From Castellaniella sp036379515 (GTDB lineage: Bacteria > Pseudomonadota > Gammaproteobacteria > Burkholderiales > Burkholderiaceae_B), in the NCBI RefSeq assembly GCF_036379515.1, contig NZ_DASVGN010000008.1, positions 32,957 to 96,956 of the forward strand: a stretch of DNA of 64,000 bases. Reading direction: 5' to 3'. The notes below the pieces were generated by a model that searched no databases, was not told the origin of the DNA, and saw only the letters and a program-made list of their open reading frames with translations. Shown piece by piece: positions 27,553-34,985 of the stretch (the first letter of the stretch is position 1; every line of letters starts with the position of its first letter). A program made the translations under genes and the position numbers.

Positions 27553-28446
27553 CTAGTGTCCTTCGTGAGCCAGGCCGATATACACCAGCGTCAGCATCAT
27601 GAAGATATAAGCCTGCAGCAGCACGATCAGGATGTGGAAGATCGCCCACGCAGAGCCTGCCAGAATGTGCCCGACTGCCAGGCCCATGCTGGTGCCGTTG
27701 AACCCGGTCCAGGCACCGCCCAGCAGTGCAATCAGGAGGAACAGCAGTTCACCGGCGTACATGTTGCCGAACAACCGCATGCCCAGCGACACGCACTTGG
27801 CTACGTATTCGATGATGTTCAGCAAGAAATTGAAGGGTGCCAGCACGATGGCCCCCACTCCATGCGCATGGAACGGCGCCGTGAAGAGTTCTTTGGCCCA
27901 ACCGCTGAAATGCTTGATCTTCACACCGTAGTACAGCATGAGTACCAGCACGCCCAGGGACATGCCCATGGGCACGTTCAGGTCGGCGGTCGGCAGAATG
28001 CGGTGATAATACAGTGGGTCGCCGTGCGTGGCGCCCAGCCCGGTGACACGGAAGATCGCACCCATGAGATCCACGGGGACGAGGTCCAGCGCGTTCATGA
28101 GAGAGATCCAGATGAAGATCGTCAGGGCCAGCGGCGCTGCGAACTTGCGTGTGGTTTCGTTGGGGATGATGCTCTTGGCTTCTTCGGCAACCATGCCGGC
28201 CAGCATCTCGACGGCCATCTGGAAGCGGCCGGGGACGTCGGTGGTGGCACGACGAGATGCGCGCCACAGAAAATACAGGACGATGACGCCCGTCAGGATG
28301 GACCAGAACAGGGAGTCATAGTTGACGACGTTGAAGTTGACGATATGGTGCTGCGGATGCCCGAGGCTGTTCAGCTGCACCAGGTGGTGCTGAATGTATT
28401 CGGACTGCGGCGTCGAAACTGCGTCGGCCATCGAAAAACCCTTCAA
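27553..28446 (-). CDS. atpB: ATP synthase Fo a subunit
   Basis: The 297-residue channel protein has the helix with the essential Arg in MRLFGNMYAGELL, FIWISLMNALDLVP, and several membrane helices. It forms the proton half-channels against the c ring. Length is slightly above the E. coli protein through the N-terminus. Confidence 0.96.
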   Translation of the reverse strand: MKGFSMADAVSTPQSEYIQHHLVQLNSLGHPQHHIVNFNVVNYDSLFWSILTGVIVLYFLWRASRRATTDVPGRFQMAVEMLAGMVAEEAKSIIPNETTRKFAAPLALTIFIWISLMNALDLVPVDLMGAIFRVTGLGATHGDPLYYHRILPTADLNVPMGMSLGVLVLMLYYGVKIKHFSGWAKELFTAPFHAHGVGAIVLAPFNFLLNIIEYVAKCVSLGMRLFGNMYAGELLFLLIALLGGAWTGFNGTSMGLAVGHILAGSAWAIFHILIVLLQAYIFMMLTLVYIGLAHEGH

Positions 28447-28457
28447 ACGTAATCAAA

Positions 28458-28985
28458 TCACGGCAAGCGGCGCAACACGAGCAACACCACGTACCCTTTC
28501 ATGACACCCAGCAAGCCCAGCAGGAAAGCCGGCCACACCAGCCAGGCCCCCCAGTGCCATGCCACCGCCACCACAATGAGCGCAGTGGCCAGCAGCTTCA
28601 GGGCCTCGCCCCAGAAAAATGCCAGCGACCCCGGGCGCTTCGGCCCCCAAAAACCCAGCAACAGCCGAAGCGCAAAGAGCGCGTTAGGCACAAAATAAGC
28701 AGCCGCCCCAATCAAGGCGGATGCCCCTGCATCAAATCCTGCAAACCCCCAAGCTGCCAGCACCACCAGCAGCCCAACCACGGCTTGTGCTGCAAGGGCC
28801 TGAAAAAGCCCCCGCCGCGACCGCTTGGCAATACGCGTCCGGTCTGCGTCCGACAACACAAGCGTTGCAAATTCTGGGTTTGACGCCTGAGCATCAGGCA
28901 CCAAGGCTTCGGCGTTTGCCGAGACTTCAGCACCAGATCCGTGGGTAGCCCTACTCCCCACTGCCGGGTTGTCAGAAGCGCCCAT
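28458..28985 (-). CDS. atpI: ATP synthase assembly protein AtpI
   Basis: The 175-residue protein has about 70 polar N-terminal residues, then four hydrophobic helices with FQALAAQAVVGLLVVLAAWG and ALIGAAAYFVPNALFALRLL, the pattern of AtpI/UncI, which helps assemble the c ring. The frame is open to 29165; ATG 28985 is chosen because it lies downstream of a good promoter, but an internal start nearer the first helix is possible. It leads the atp operon. Confidence 0.82.
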   Translation of the reverse strand: MGASDNPAVGSRATHGSGAEVSANAEALVPDAQASNPEFATLVLSDADRTRIAKRSRRGLFQALAAQAVVGLLVVLAAWGFAGFDAGASALIGAAAYFVPNALFALRLLLGFWGPKRPGSLAFFWGEALKLLATALIVVAVAWHWGAWLVWPAFLLGLLGVMKGYVVLLVLRRLP

Positions 28986-29066
28986 GAAAATTACCCGTAA
29001 AGCCGCACGCTGCCACACAGACCGCCCGCCTACGCCAACATCAGCTATCGGCAGCCAAACCGTTTG

Positions 29067-29095
29067 ATTATATCGGCTCTTGACGTGCCCACCAA
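29067..29095 (-). promoter_or_regulatory. Promoter of the atp operon
   Basis: On the minus strand, TTGGTG (29095-29090) and a perfect TATAAT (29072-29067) are 17 bases apart. Initiation near 29060 would give a 75-base leader before atpI. Confidence 0.6.
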
Positions 29096-29183
29096 GGGCC
29101 TGCAGATCAAAAGCGCACCATTTTAACCTAGATTTGCTCACGATGTCCTGAGCCAAACAGGACAACCAAAATACCTACATCCT

Positions 29184-29259
29184 TTGGCCGATGCACCGGC
29201 CAATCGGATGAACATCCTAATTTGTCTGCCCTATGGGTATCAACCGTACGGCCCCGTAC
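29184..29259 (+). promoter_or_regulatory. Inverted repeats upstream of csgE
   Basis: Two inverted repeats lie in the atp-csg divergent gap: TTGGCC/GGCCAA at 29184-29203, and GTACGG/CCGTAC at 29246-29259. They are candidate operator sites for the curli operon. A clear -35/-10 pair was not found. Ribosome site GGAGGAG at 29311-29317 serves csgE. Confidence 0.35.
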
Positions 29260-29322
29260 CATGCTTTCCATGACGCATTGTCGCAATAAGCAACAAATCA
29301 ATGCCTGGTTGGAGGAGTTGTC

Positions 29323-29775
29323 ATGAGATCCATCGGTCTCCGGTTGTTCAAGGTCAGCGTCTGCTGCGTGATGGTTTCAAGCGGCACGCCGTCCTTCGGG
29401 CAGCAGCCGACGAGTCCTGACGGGCTGGACCGTGGCCAGATCAACAACGAGCCATTGCGGGGGCTGATGATCAACCGAACCATGACGGTCATGGGCTGGA
29501 ATTTCTACAAGAGCTTTGCCGAAGTATGGCAAGCACTGTACCCCGACTCACAGGACAACCTGTCAGTGGTCGAGCGGCCCACCGCCCAATACGGTAGCGA
29601 AATCTGGATCAACACCATGAACCAAACAGTGTACCACACTTTCATCTCCCCCACGCGTGCACGAGAGCGTGAAGAGAGCCGAAATGCCGCAGAAGTGGTG
29701 CACAACAACATCGACATCATCAACGCACAGCGCAAGCTCGCCCTGGATGTGGATCTGGGGCCCGAGGAGATGTAA
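29323..29775 (+). CDS. csgE: Curli secretion specificity factor CsgE
   Basis: The 150-residue protein has a signal peptide ending near SFGQ, then the CsgE core: GLMINRTMTVMGWNFYKSF, NLSVVERPTAQYGSEIWI and VNQ-like NQTVYHTFISP. This aligns along its length with E. coli CsgE. In the periplasm CsgE forms a ring that caps the CsgG pore and delivers curlin subunits. It is the first gene of a csgE-csgF-csgG-csgB-csgA run; the Cys-containing hydrophobic N-terminus and 20-residue longer length are minor differences. Confidence 0.92.
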   Translation: MRSIGLRLFKVSVCCVMVSSGTPSFGQQPTSPDGLDRGQINNEPLRGLMINRTMTVMGWNFYKSFAEVWQALYPDSQDNLSVVERPTAQYGSEIWINTMNQTVYHTFISPTRAREREESRNAAEVVHNNIDIINAQRKLALDVDLGPEEM

Positions 29776-30141
29776 ATGACTTCACACACCCTCAACAACC
29801 CTCTGCACAGGCTGCCTCTCAAGGTCTTGGGGCTGGCGCTGGCCACGTCGCTCCTTCCGGTCGGCGCAATGGCAGGTCAATTGTTCTACACCCCGGTCAA
29901 CCCATCGTTTGGCGGCAATCCACTCAACGGACCGAACCTGCTGCAAAGCGCACAGGCGCAGAAGCGTTTCCCCTACCCCATGGACGACCTGGGAATCGAC
30001 GACATCGGCCAGATTCTGCAAACCAACAACGGCTTTCTGATCCAGCGGGGTAACCAATTGTATTGGGTGGATCTCAGCGGCAACGCTCACCCCGTCAACC
30101 TGGACGGATCGAGCACTTCCTCCAGCACACCAACCCACTAG
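29776..30141 (+). CDS. csgF: Curli assembly factor CsgF
   Basis: The 121-residue protein has a signal peptide ending AMA and the diagnostic YTPVNPSFGGNPLNGPNLLQSAQAQ, equivalent to the E. coli CsgF segment that plugs into the CsgG channel. It couples secretion to nucleation at the cell surface. ATG 29776 follows the csgE stop directly, so translation is coupled. The Ser/Thr-rich tail is not conserved. Confidence 0.93.
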   Translation: MTSHTLNNPLHRLPLKVLGLALATSLLPVGAMAGQLFYTPVNPSFGGNPLNGPNLLQSAQAQKRFPYPMDDLGIDDIGQILQTNNGFLIQRGNQLYWVDLSGNAHPVNLDGSSTSSSTPTH

Positions 30142-30157
30142 AGCGGGGGAATACGCC

Positions 30158-31105
30158 ATGGACACTCTCAGACTGCCAGCCCTCTCTCGGTTCGGCCGAA
30201 TGCAACGCCTGTGCACGGGCTCTCTTGTGGTACTCGCCTTGTCGGCCTGTGCGCTCCAGAAGCCCATGAACGTCTCGAACGAAGCGCAACTGACGCCTGT
30301 GACCCCGTCGACCGCCAATTTGAGGCAGTTGCCGCCGCCGCAACGCAAGATCGTGGCGGCCGTCTATGGATTCCGGGACGAGACCGGCCAATATAGGCCC
30401 AGCCCGAGCAGCGCCTTTTCCACAGCGGTCACGCAAGGAGCCGCCTCGATGCTGATGCAGGCACTGAAGGAGTCCGGGTGGTTCATTCCCGTTGAACGGG
30501 AAGGCCTGCAATCCCTGCTGACAGAACGCCGTGTCCTGCGTGCAGTGGACGACCATCCTCAGGGCGGCAGCCAGGCCGTCCCCGTCCCCAACCTGCTGCC
30601 TGCGTCAATCATCCTGGAAGGGGGCATCGTCGCGTACGACTCCAGCACGCGCACGGGCGGGCTGGGAGCCAAGTTCCTGGGAATCGGCATGACGACCCAG
30701 TACAGCGTGGACCAGGTGACGATCAACCTGCGAGCGGTCGACGTGATGACCGGAGAAGTATTGAACAGCGTCTCCACTACCAAGACCATCTGGTCATACG
30801 AAGTCCATCCAAGCTACTTCCGCTTCGTCAACTACTACGACCTGCTGGAAATCGAGGGCGGCTACACACACAACGAACCCACGCAGCTTGCCGTCAAGGA
30901 GGCCATCGACGCGGCAGTCATGCACCTGACAGTGGGAGGAATCCGCGACAACCTGTGGCGACTGAAGCACACATCCGACTGGAACGATCCGCTGCTCCAG
31001 CGCTACCTGAATACCGAAAAGGAATACACCGTGACCGTGACCCCGCGCCCATCCGATGCGCCTGAAACAGATGCCACAACGCCCAGCAACAAAGCGTCCC
31101 CGTAG
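30158..31105 (+). CDS. csgG: Curli secretion channel lipoprotein CsgG
   Basis: The 315-residue lipoprotein has the lipobox LSAC at Cys31 and the CsgG fold: RKIVAAVYGFRDETGQY, QALKESGWFIPVEREGLQ, LEGGIVAYDSSTRTGG followed by GAKFLGIGMTTQY, and QVTINLRAVDVMTGEVL. It forms the nonameric outer-membrane pore that secretes curlin. E. coli CsgG has 277 residues; the extra length is at both ends, including a longer pre-lipobox segment. Met15 (30200) is an alternative start that gives a more usual signal. Confidence 0.95.
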   Translation: MDTLRLPALSRFGRMQRLCTGSLVVLALSACALQKPMNVSNEAQLTPVTPSTANLRQLPPPQRKIVAAVYGFRDETGQYRPSPSSAFSTAVTQGAASMLMQALKESGWFIPVEREGLQSLLTERRVLRAVDDHPQGGSQAVPVPNLLPASIILEGGIVAYDSSTRTGGLGAKFLGIGMTTQYSVDQVTINLRAVDVMTGEVLNSVSTTKTIWSYEVHPSYFRFVNYYDLLEIEGGYTHNEPTQLAVKEAIDAAVMHLTVGGIRDNLWRLKHTSDWNDPLLQRYLNTEKEYTVTVTPRPSDAPETDATTPSNKASP

Positions 31106-31136
31106 CCAGCGCCACCCAGCCGACTTGGAGTTCACC

Positions 31137-31688
31137 ATGAACCTATTCAACCCCCGCGACTTCTCAGTTCGCCATCCCCACACCACACCGGCCCTGTCCC
31201 TGCTGCTGATGCTTGCAGTCGCTCCGCTGACGGGTCATTGCGGCAATCGAGACCTCTCCACGTTATCAGAGCTGCCTCCGACGGAGTTGAGCGCACCTTC
31301 TCTGCAGACGGACGTCTTCCAGAAAGGGAGTCTCAACACCAGCCGCGTGACTCAAAGAGGCGCCAACTCGACGGTATCCGTATTGCAAGAAGGCAATCGC
31401 AACAACACCTCGATTTCGCAAACCGGAACCACCAACCTTGCCGTCCTGGCCCAGTACGGAAGTGGGAACGACGCGCAGATCACGCAAAGCGGCGGCAACA
31501 GCACGGGCGAGATCAATCAGCGCGGCGTAGGGAATCATGCGTCGTTGGATCAATTCGCCAGCAACACCTCCGCAAACCTGAACCAATTCGGGAACTTCAA
31601 CCAGCTCGCGGTCACACAGGCCAGCTCGGGCGCGCTCCCTCCCATCATCCAGATAGGGACGGGTCTGAAACTGAGCGTCTACCGCTAA
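31137..31688 (+). CDS. csgB: CsgB-like curlin repeat protein (probable nucleator)
   Basis: The 183-residue secreted protein has a hydrophobic N-terminus (residues 16-36) and then five or so imperfect curlin repeats of the Q-x-G-x-x-N type, such as FQKGSLN, LQEGNRN and INQRGVGN. It lacks the Tyr-rich units of the csgA product and ends in a basic/hydrophobic tail (LKLSVYR), like the anchor end of CsgB. It is therefore read as the minor subunit that nucleates fibres on the surface. GGAG at 31127-31130 precedes ATG 31137. Orthology to CsgB rather than a second CsgA is inference. Confidence 0.75.
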   Translation: MNLFNPRDFSVRHPHTTPALSLLLMLAVAPLTGHCGNRDLSTLSELPPTELSAPSLQTDVFQKGSLNTSRVTQRGANSTVSVLQEGNRNNTSISQTGTTNLAVLAQYGSGNDAQITQSGGNSTGEINQRGVGNHASLDQFASNTSANLNQFGNFNQLAVTQASSGALPPIIQIGTGLKLSVYR

Positions 31689-31714
31689 CGCGAGGCGATT
31701 CACCTTCCTACAAA

Positions 31715-31737
31715 ACCCGGTACCAAGACCGCCGGGT
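31715..31737 (+). promoter_or_regulatory. Hairpin between csgB-like gene and csgA
   Basis: ACCCGG and CCGGGT (31715-31720, 31732-31737) form a six-pair stem 46 bases before csgA, which has a strong AAAGGAG ribosome site. It may be an attenuator or an mRNA end that adjusts the subunit ratio. Confidence 0.35.
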
Positions 31738-31783
31738 GGCGTGTTTCTCACACAGGTCTTGTCGATACTAAAGGAGCATCACC

Positions 31784-32269
31784 ATGAAGACTCAACTTTG
31801 CGCATTGGCATCCGGTCTTGCCCTGGCAGTCGCGGGTACCGCCGCGTTCGCAGGCAGCTCGGGGGATACCTACCAGAACGGCTACAACAACGATGCCGCC
31901 ATCACTCAGGCGTACAACGGCAATGCAACGGCCAAGATCGTCCAGCAAGACGTGAAGAACGTCGCAAAGGCGACACAGGACCAGAACTGGTTTGGCAACG
32001 CGAAGATCGACATCTATCAGGATGGCTATCGGAATTTCGCAGACGCCAAGCAATCCCACACGATGAATTCCGATTCGAAGATCGTGCAGCTGGGAGACCT
32101 GAACGTGGCCAACACGACGCAGACGTGGGGATCCAACCAGAACTCCGACGTCTACCAGCGCGGCTACAACAACACCGCCAACGTCACCCAGACGGGCTCA
32201 AACCTGAGCGCCACAACCGTTCAGGTTGGCTACCGGAACGTCAGCACCATCACTCAAACCGGCTGGTAA
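31784..32269 (+). CDS. csgA: Major curlin subunit CsgA
   Basis: The 161-residue amyloid subunit has a signal peptide ending AFAG (about 24) and then curlin repeats. Four strong units YQNGYNN (30-36), YQDGYRN (78-84), YQRGYNN (124-130) and VQVGYRN (146-152) alternate with weaker Asn/Gln units, so the repeat runs in about 22-residue steps with a 46-48-residue super-period. It ends in QTGW. It should fold as a cross-beta solenoid outside the cell. The alternation and Tyr richness differ from the five even repeats of E. coli CsgA. Confidence 0.88.
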   Translation: MKTQLCALASGLALAVAGTAAFAGSSGDTYQNGYNNDAAITQAYNGNATAKIVQQDVKNVAKATQDQNWFGNAKIDIYQDGYRNFADAKQSHTMNSDSKIVQLGDLNVANTTQTWGSNQNSDVYQRGYNNTANVTQTGSNLSATTVQVGYRNVSTITQTGW

Positions 32270-32367
32270 GCGGTGGGCCCGCGAGGGCCACGCCTCCCCT
32301 GCGAGTCGCCCCCAAACGGCTCGCAGGGCTACCTCCCCCCACCCACTCACCATGGCACGAGACGATC

Positions 32368-32685
32368 ATGATCGTTGCAGACACAGACCTGATGGCATGG
32401 CTGGAGACCGTCCCCGACACGCGGCCCGTCGTGATGGTCCCGTACGTGAAAAGCCGCCTGAATGCTACGATTCAATATCAGCTGACAGCCACCCGGCGCG
32501 GCGTGACCGGCCTCGCAACCATCAAGCAGAGCGGTAACCTGCAGCTCAAAGCCAGCACACCCGCCCAGCTGACGCGCTTCTCACTTTCTGTCGGCAGTCA
32601 GGACGACTGCAAGATCGAACTCGTCCTGTTTTCTCATGGCAACACGCTGGGCACCTATCAGTTCGCGTGCCCGCGCCTCCAATAA
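32368..32685 (+). CDS. CsgC/CsgH-like curli chaperone candidate
   Basis: The 105-residue product aligns in layout with E. coli CsgC: an N-terminal strand region, QYQLTATRRGVTG, a KASTPAQLTRFSLSVGSQDDCKIELV core (compare the AlaLeuThr-LysLeuSerLeuAsn-Ile-Ser-Pro-Asp-Asp segment of CsgC) and a final QFACP strand. CsgC/CsgH block premature curlin amyloid in the periplasm. Two cysteines are present. Unlike those proteins, this ORF starts MIVADTDLMAW with no signal peptide, and none is visible in frame upstream. It sits 98 bases after csgA and 24 bases before pgaA. The assignment is by pattern and position. Confidence 0.6.
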   Translation: MIVADTDLMAWLETVPDTRPVVMVPYVKSRLNATIQYQLTATRRGVTGLATIKQSGNLQLKASTPAQLTRFSLSVGSQDDCKIELVLFSHGNTLGTYQFACPRLQ

Positions 32686-32709
32686 CCACTGCAGATCGCG
32701 AGGCCAGCC

Positions 32710-34971
32710 TTGCTTACCCGCCCATTCCCTGCAGCAGTTACATTTTGTGTCGTGATGGCACTGCCAGGCACATATTTGTGTGCTGAGACACAAAACCATG
32801 ACTTGTTGTTACAAGAGGCACGCGCCCACCGAGATGCCCGCGAATGGGATCTTGCACTTGCACGCTTTCGCGAAGGCGAAGAACGATTTCCGCGGCAGGC
32901 TGCGTTCACTTACGGCTACGTCATGACCCTGGCCGATGCCGGCAAACCGGATGACTCCATTCGGCTTGCCCGTGGCCTGGTAGCCGACAAGGCAGGCGAT
33001 GCCGACCGCCATCTGGTGCTGGAATACGCATACGAACGAAACCGCCAGCCCTATGCCGCGCTTGAGCAGGCATCACAAGCTTACGATCTTGCTCCCGAAC
33101 GAGCGTACGTGGCACGCGCCTATATCCTTGCACAACAGCGCGCCGGCTTGCCTCAAGCGGCGCTTCGTACCGCACAAATTCACCCTGGCACCCTGGAGGC
33201 TCCCCAGATTCGCGCGCTGCAAGCCGACATCGCTGCCCAGCTGACCCGAGCCGCCGCCACAGAGTCCCGCGGCGAGGCCAACCGCTTCACGCTGGCCGAC
33301 CAGGCACTCGCGATGTACGACCAGCTTCTCTCTCAGTGGCAACCCTTGGGGCCCTCGGCACAGGCCGACGTCGATCGCATCCGGGCAGACAGATTGCAAG
33401 CGCTGCATGCCCGGCATCGCATGCAAGACGTCATCGCCGATTACGAAAACATGCGCGCGCACGGGGTCGCCGTCCCCGATTATGTGCTGGGCGACGTAGG
33501 CGCCGCCTACCTGTCGATGCGACAACCGGAACAAGCCGAGCCCTTGCTGCGCCGCGCCCTGGCAACCGCAAACGGGCACGATGACGCCAGCCGGCTGTCC
33601 GACACCACAACCCTGTTCTACGCCTTGACCGAATCCGGCCAGGGCCAAGTCGCTCGCCAGGAACTCGACGCAGCGGCAGACACCTTGCCGACATGGCTTT
33701 ACGACAAAGGTGACCCGCAGCGTCAACCCAACCCCCTGAAGCTGGACGCTGCGCAAACGCAGGCCCTCAGTGCCCTCGACGAAGGAGACACCCTGAAGAG
33801 CCAAACCCTGCTGGACGAGATGGTCGACGCCGCGCCCGACAACCCCAGCATCCGCACAGCCAGATCCGTCGTCTATCGAGCACGAGATCTTCCACGCGAG
33901 GCCGAGCGCGACCTGAAAATCGCAGAAAGCCAATCGCCCCGCTCGATCGACGTCGAAGTGAACCAGGCTGAAACCGCGCTCGCGCTGCAAGAATGGCACC
34001 AGGCGCGCTTGCTGCGAGACGACTTGATGTCTCGCGCCCCCGAGGATGCGGCGGTGCAACGATTGGCACGAGAATGGGCCGTGCACAACATGGCCGAATG
34101 GCAGGTGACGGCAGGTCGCGGCGTGACCACCAACAGCCCCGTCCTGGGTAGCCAGGACTGGAGCGTGGACACCACACTGTACTCGCCGCCCCTTGCCGAA
34201 AACTGGCGCATCTTCACCGGCACAGGCCATTCAGAGGCCAAGTTCGCCGAAGGAACGGGCCACTACCAATGGACGAAGGCAGGGGTCCAATGGCGTGGCC
34301 GCGACATCACCGCGCAGGCGGAAGCGTCCGACAACCGCTACGGACATGGTGCGAAGACAGGAGCTGCGGCGTCCATTTTTGTGACGCCAACCGACCATTG
34401 GCAAATTGGCGCGGGCGCGGCATTTCTGTCGCGCGACACACCGCTGCGTGCCCTCCAGCACGACATCACCGCCAACAGCCTGGAAGCTTCCCTGCGATGG
34501 CGCGGTGACGAGCGCCGCGAATTGACGCTGTCGGTGAGGTCGTCGTTCTTCTCGGATGGCAACAACCGCCTGGAAGCCGCGCTGAACGGCCGTCAACGCC
34601 TCTACACGGCTTCCAGGCTCAAAGTCGATGCTCTGCTCAACCTGTCCGCCTCGCGCAACACGGCGGCCGAAGGCACGGCCCAGTACTTCAACCCGAAATC
34701 CGATCTGACGGTCCTGCCTGCACTGCAGCTCACTCACACGCTACATGAACGCTACGAGCGGCGGTGGGAACAACAATTCCTGATCGGTGCAGGCAGCTAC
34801 ACGCAACAGCACTTCGGCACCGGTGGTGTGGTCACCGTGGGCTACGGACAGCGCTATCACTACAGCGACACGCTGGAGTTCGGCTTCATGGTCACAGGCA
34901 CCTCGCGGCCTTATGACGGCCAACGAGAGCGCGACTATCAGTTCCTCATCAACATGACGTACCGATTCTGA
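32710..34971 (+). CDS. pgaA: PNAG export outer-membrane protein PgaA
   Basis: The 753-residue protein has a signal peptide ending near YLCA (about 25), a long N-terminal half of TPR-like helical repeats (LLLQEARAHRDAREWDLALARF and on), and a C-terminal beta-barrel ending INMTYRF with the terminal aromatic typical of outer-membrane proteins. PgaA guides de-N-acetylated poly-beta-1,6-GlcNAc through the outer membrane. The start is TTG 32710; internal GTG/ATG codons at 32752-32755 would destroy the signal. It follows the CsgC-like ORF by 24 bases. Confidence 0.92.
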   Translation: MLTRPFPAAVTFCVVMALPGTYLCAETQNHDLLLQEARAHRDAREWDLALARFREGEERFPRQAAFTYGYVMTLADAGKPDDSIRLARGLVADKAGDADRHLVLEYAYERNRQPYAALEQASQAYDLAPERAYVARAYILAQQRAGLPQAALRTAQIHPGTLEAPQIRALQADIAAQLTRAAATESRGEANRFTLADQALAMYDQLLSQWQPLGPSAQADVDRIRADRLQALHARHRMQDVIADYENMRAHGVAVPDYVLGDVGAAYLSMRQPEQAEPLLRRALATANGHDDASRLSDTTTLFYALTESGQGQVARQELDAAADTLPTWLYDKGDPQRQPNPLKLDAAQTQALSALDEGDTLKSQTLLDEMVDAAPDNPSIRTARSVVYRARDLPREAERDLKIAESQSPRSIDVEVNQAETALALQEWHQARLLRDDLMSRAPEDAAVQRLAREWAVHNMAEWQVTAGRGVTTNSPVLGSQDWSVDTTLYSPPLAENWRIFTGTGHSEAKFAEGTGHYQWTKAGVQWRGRDITAQAEASDNRYGHGAKTGAAASIFVTPTDHWQIGAGAAFLSRDTPLRALQHDITANSLEASLRWRGDERRELTLSVRSSFFSDGNNRLEAALNGRQRLYTASRLKVDALLNLSASRNTAAEGTAQYFNPKSDLTVLPALQLTHTLHERYERRWEQQFLIGAGSYTQQHFGTGGVVTVGYGQRYHYSDTLEFGFMVTGTSRPYDGQRERDYQFLINMTYRF

Positions 34972-34985
34972 AGAAGGACCCAGTC

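Noticed and set aside
31741..32367. Upstream extension of the CsgC-like frame
   Set aside because: This part is csgA read in another frame; a fusion is not supported.
33073..34230. 385-codon minus-strand open frame
   Set aside because: Shadow of pgaA; no family motif and atypical composition.
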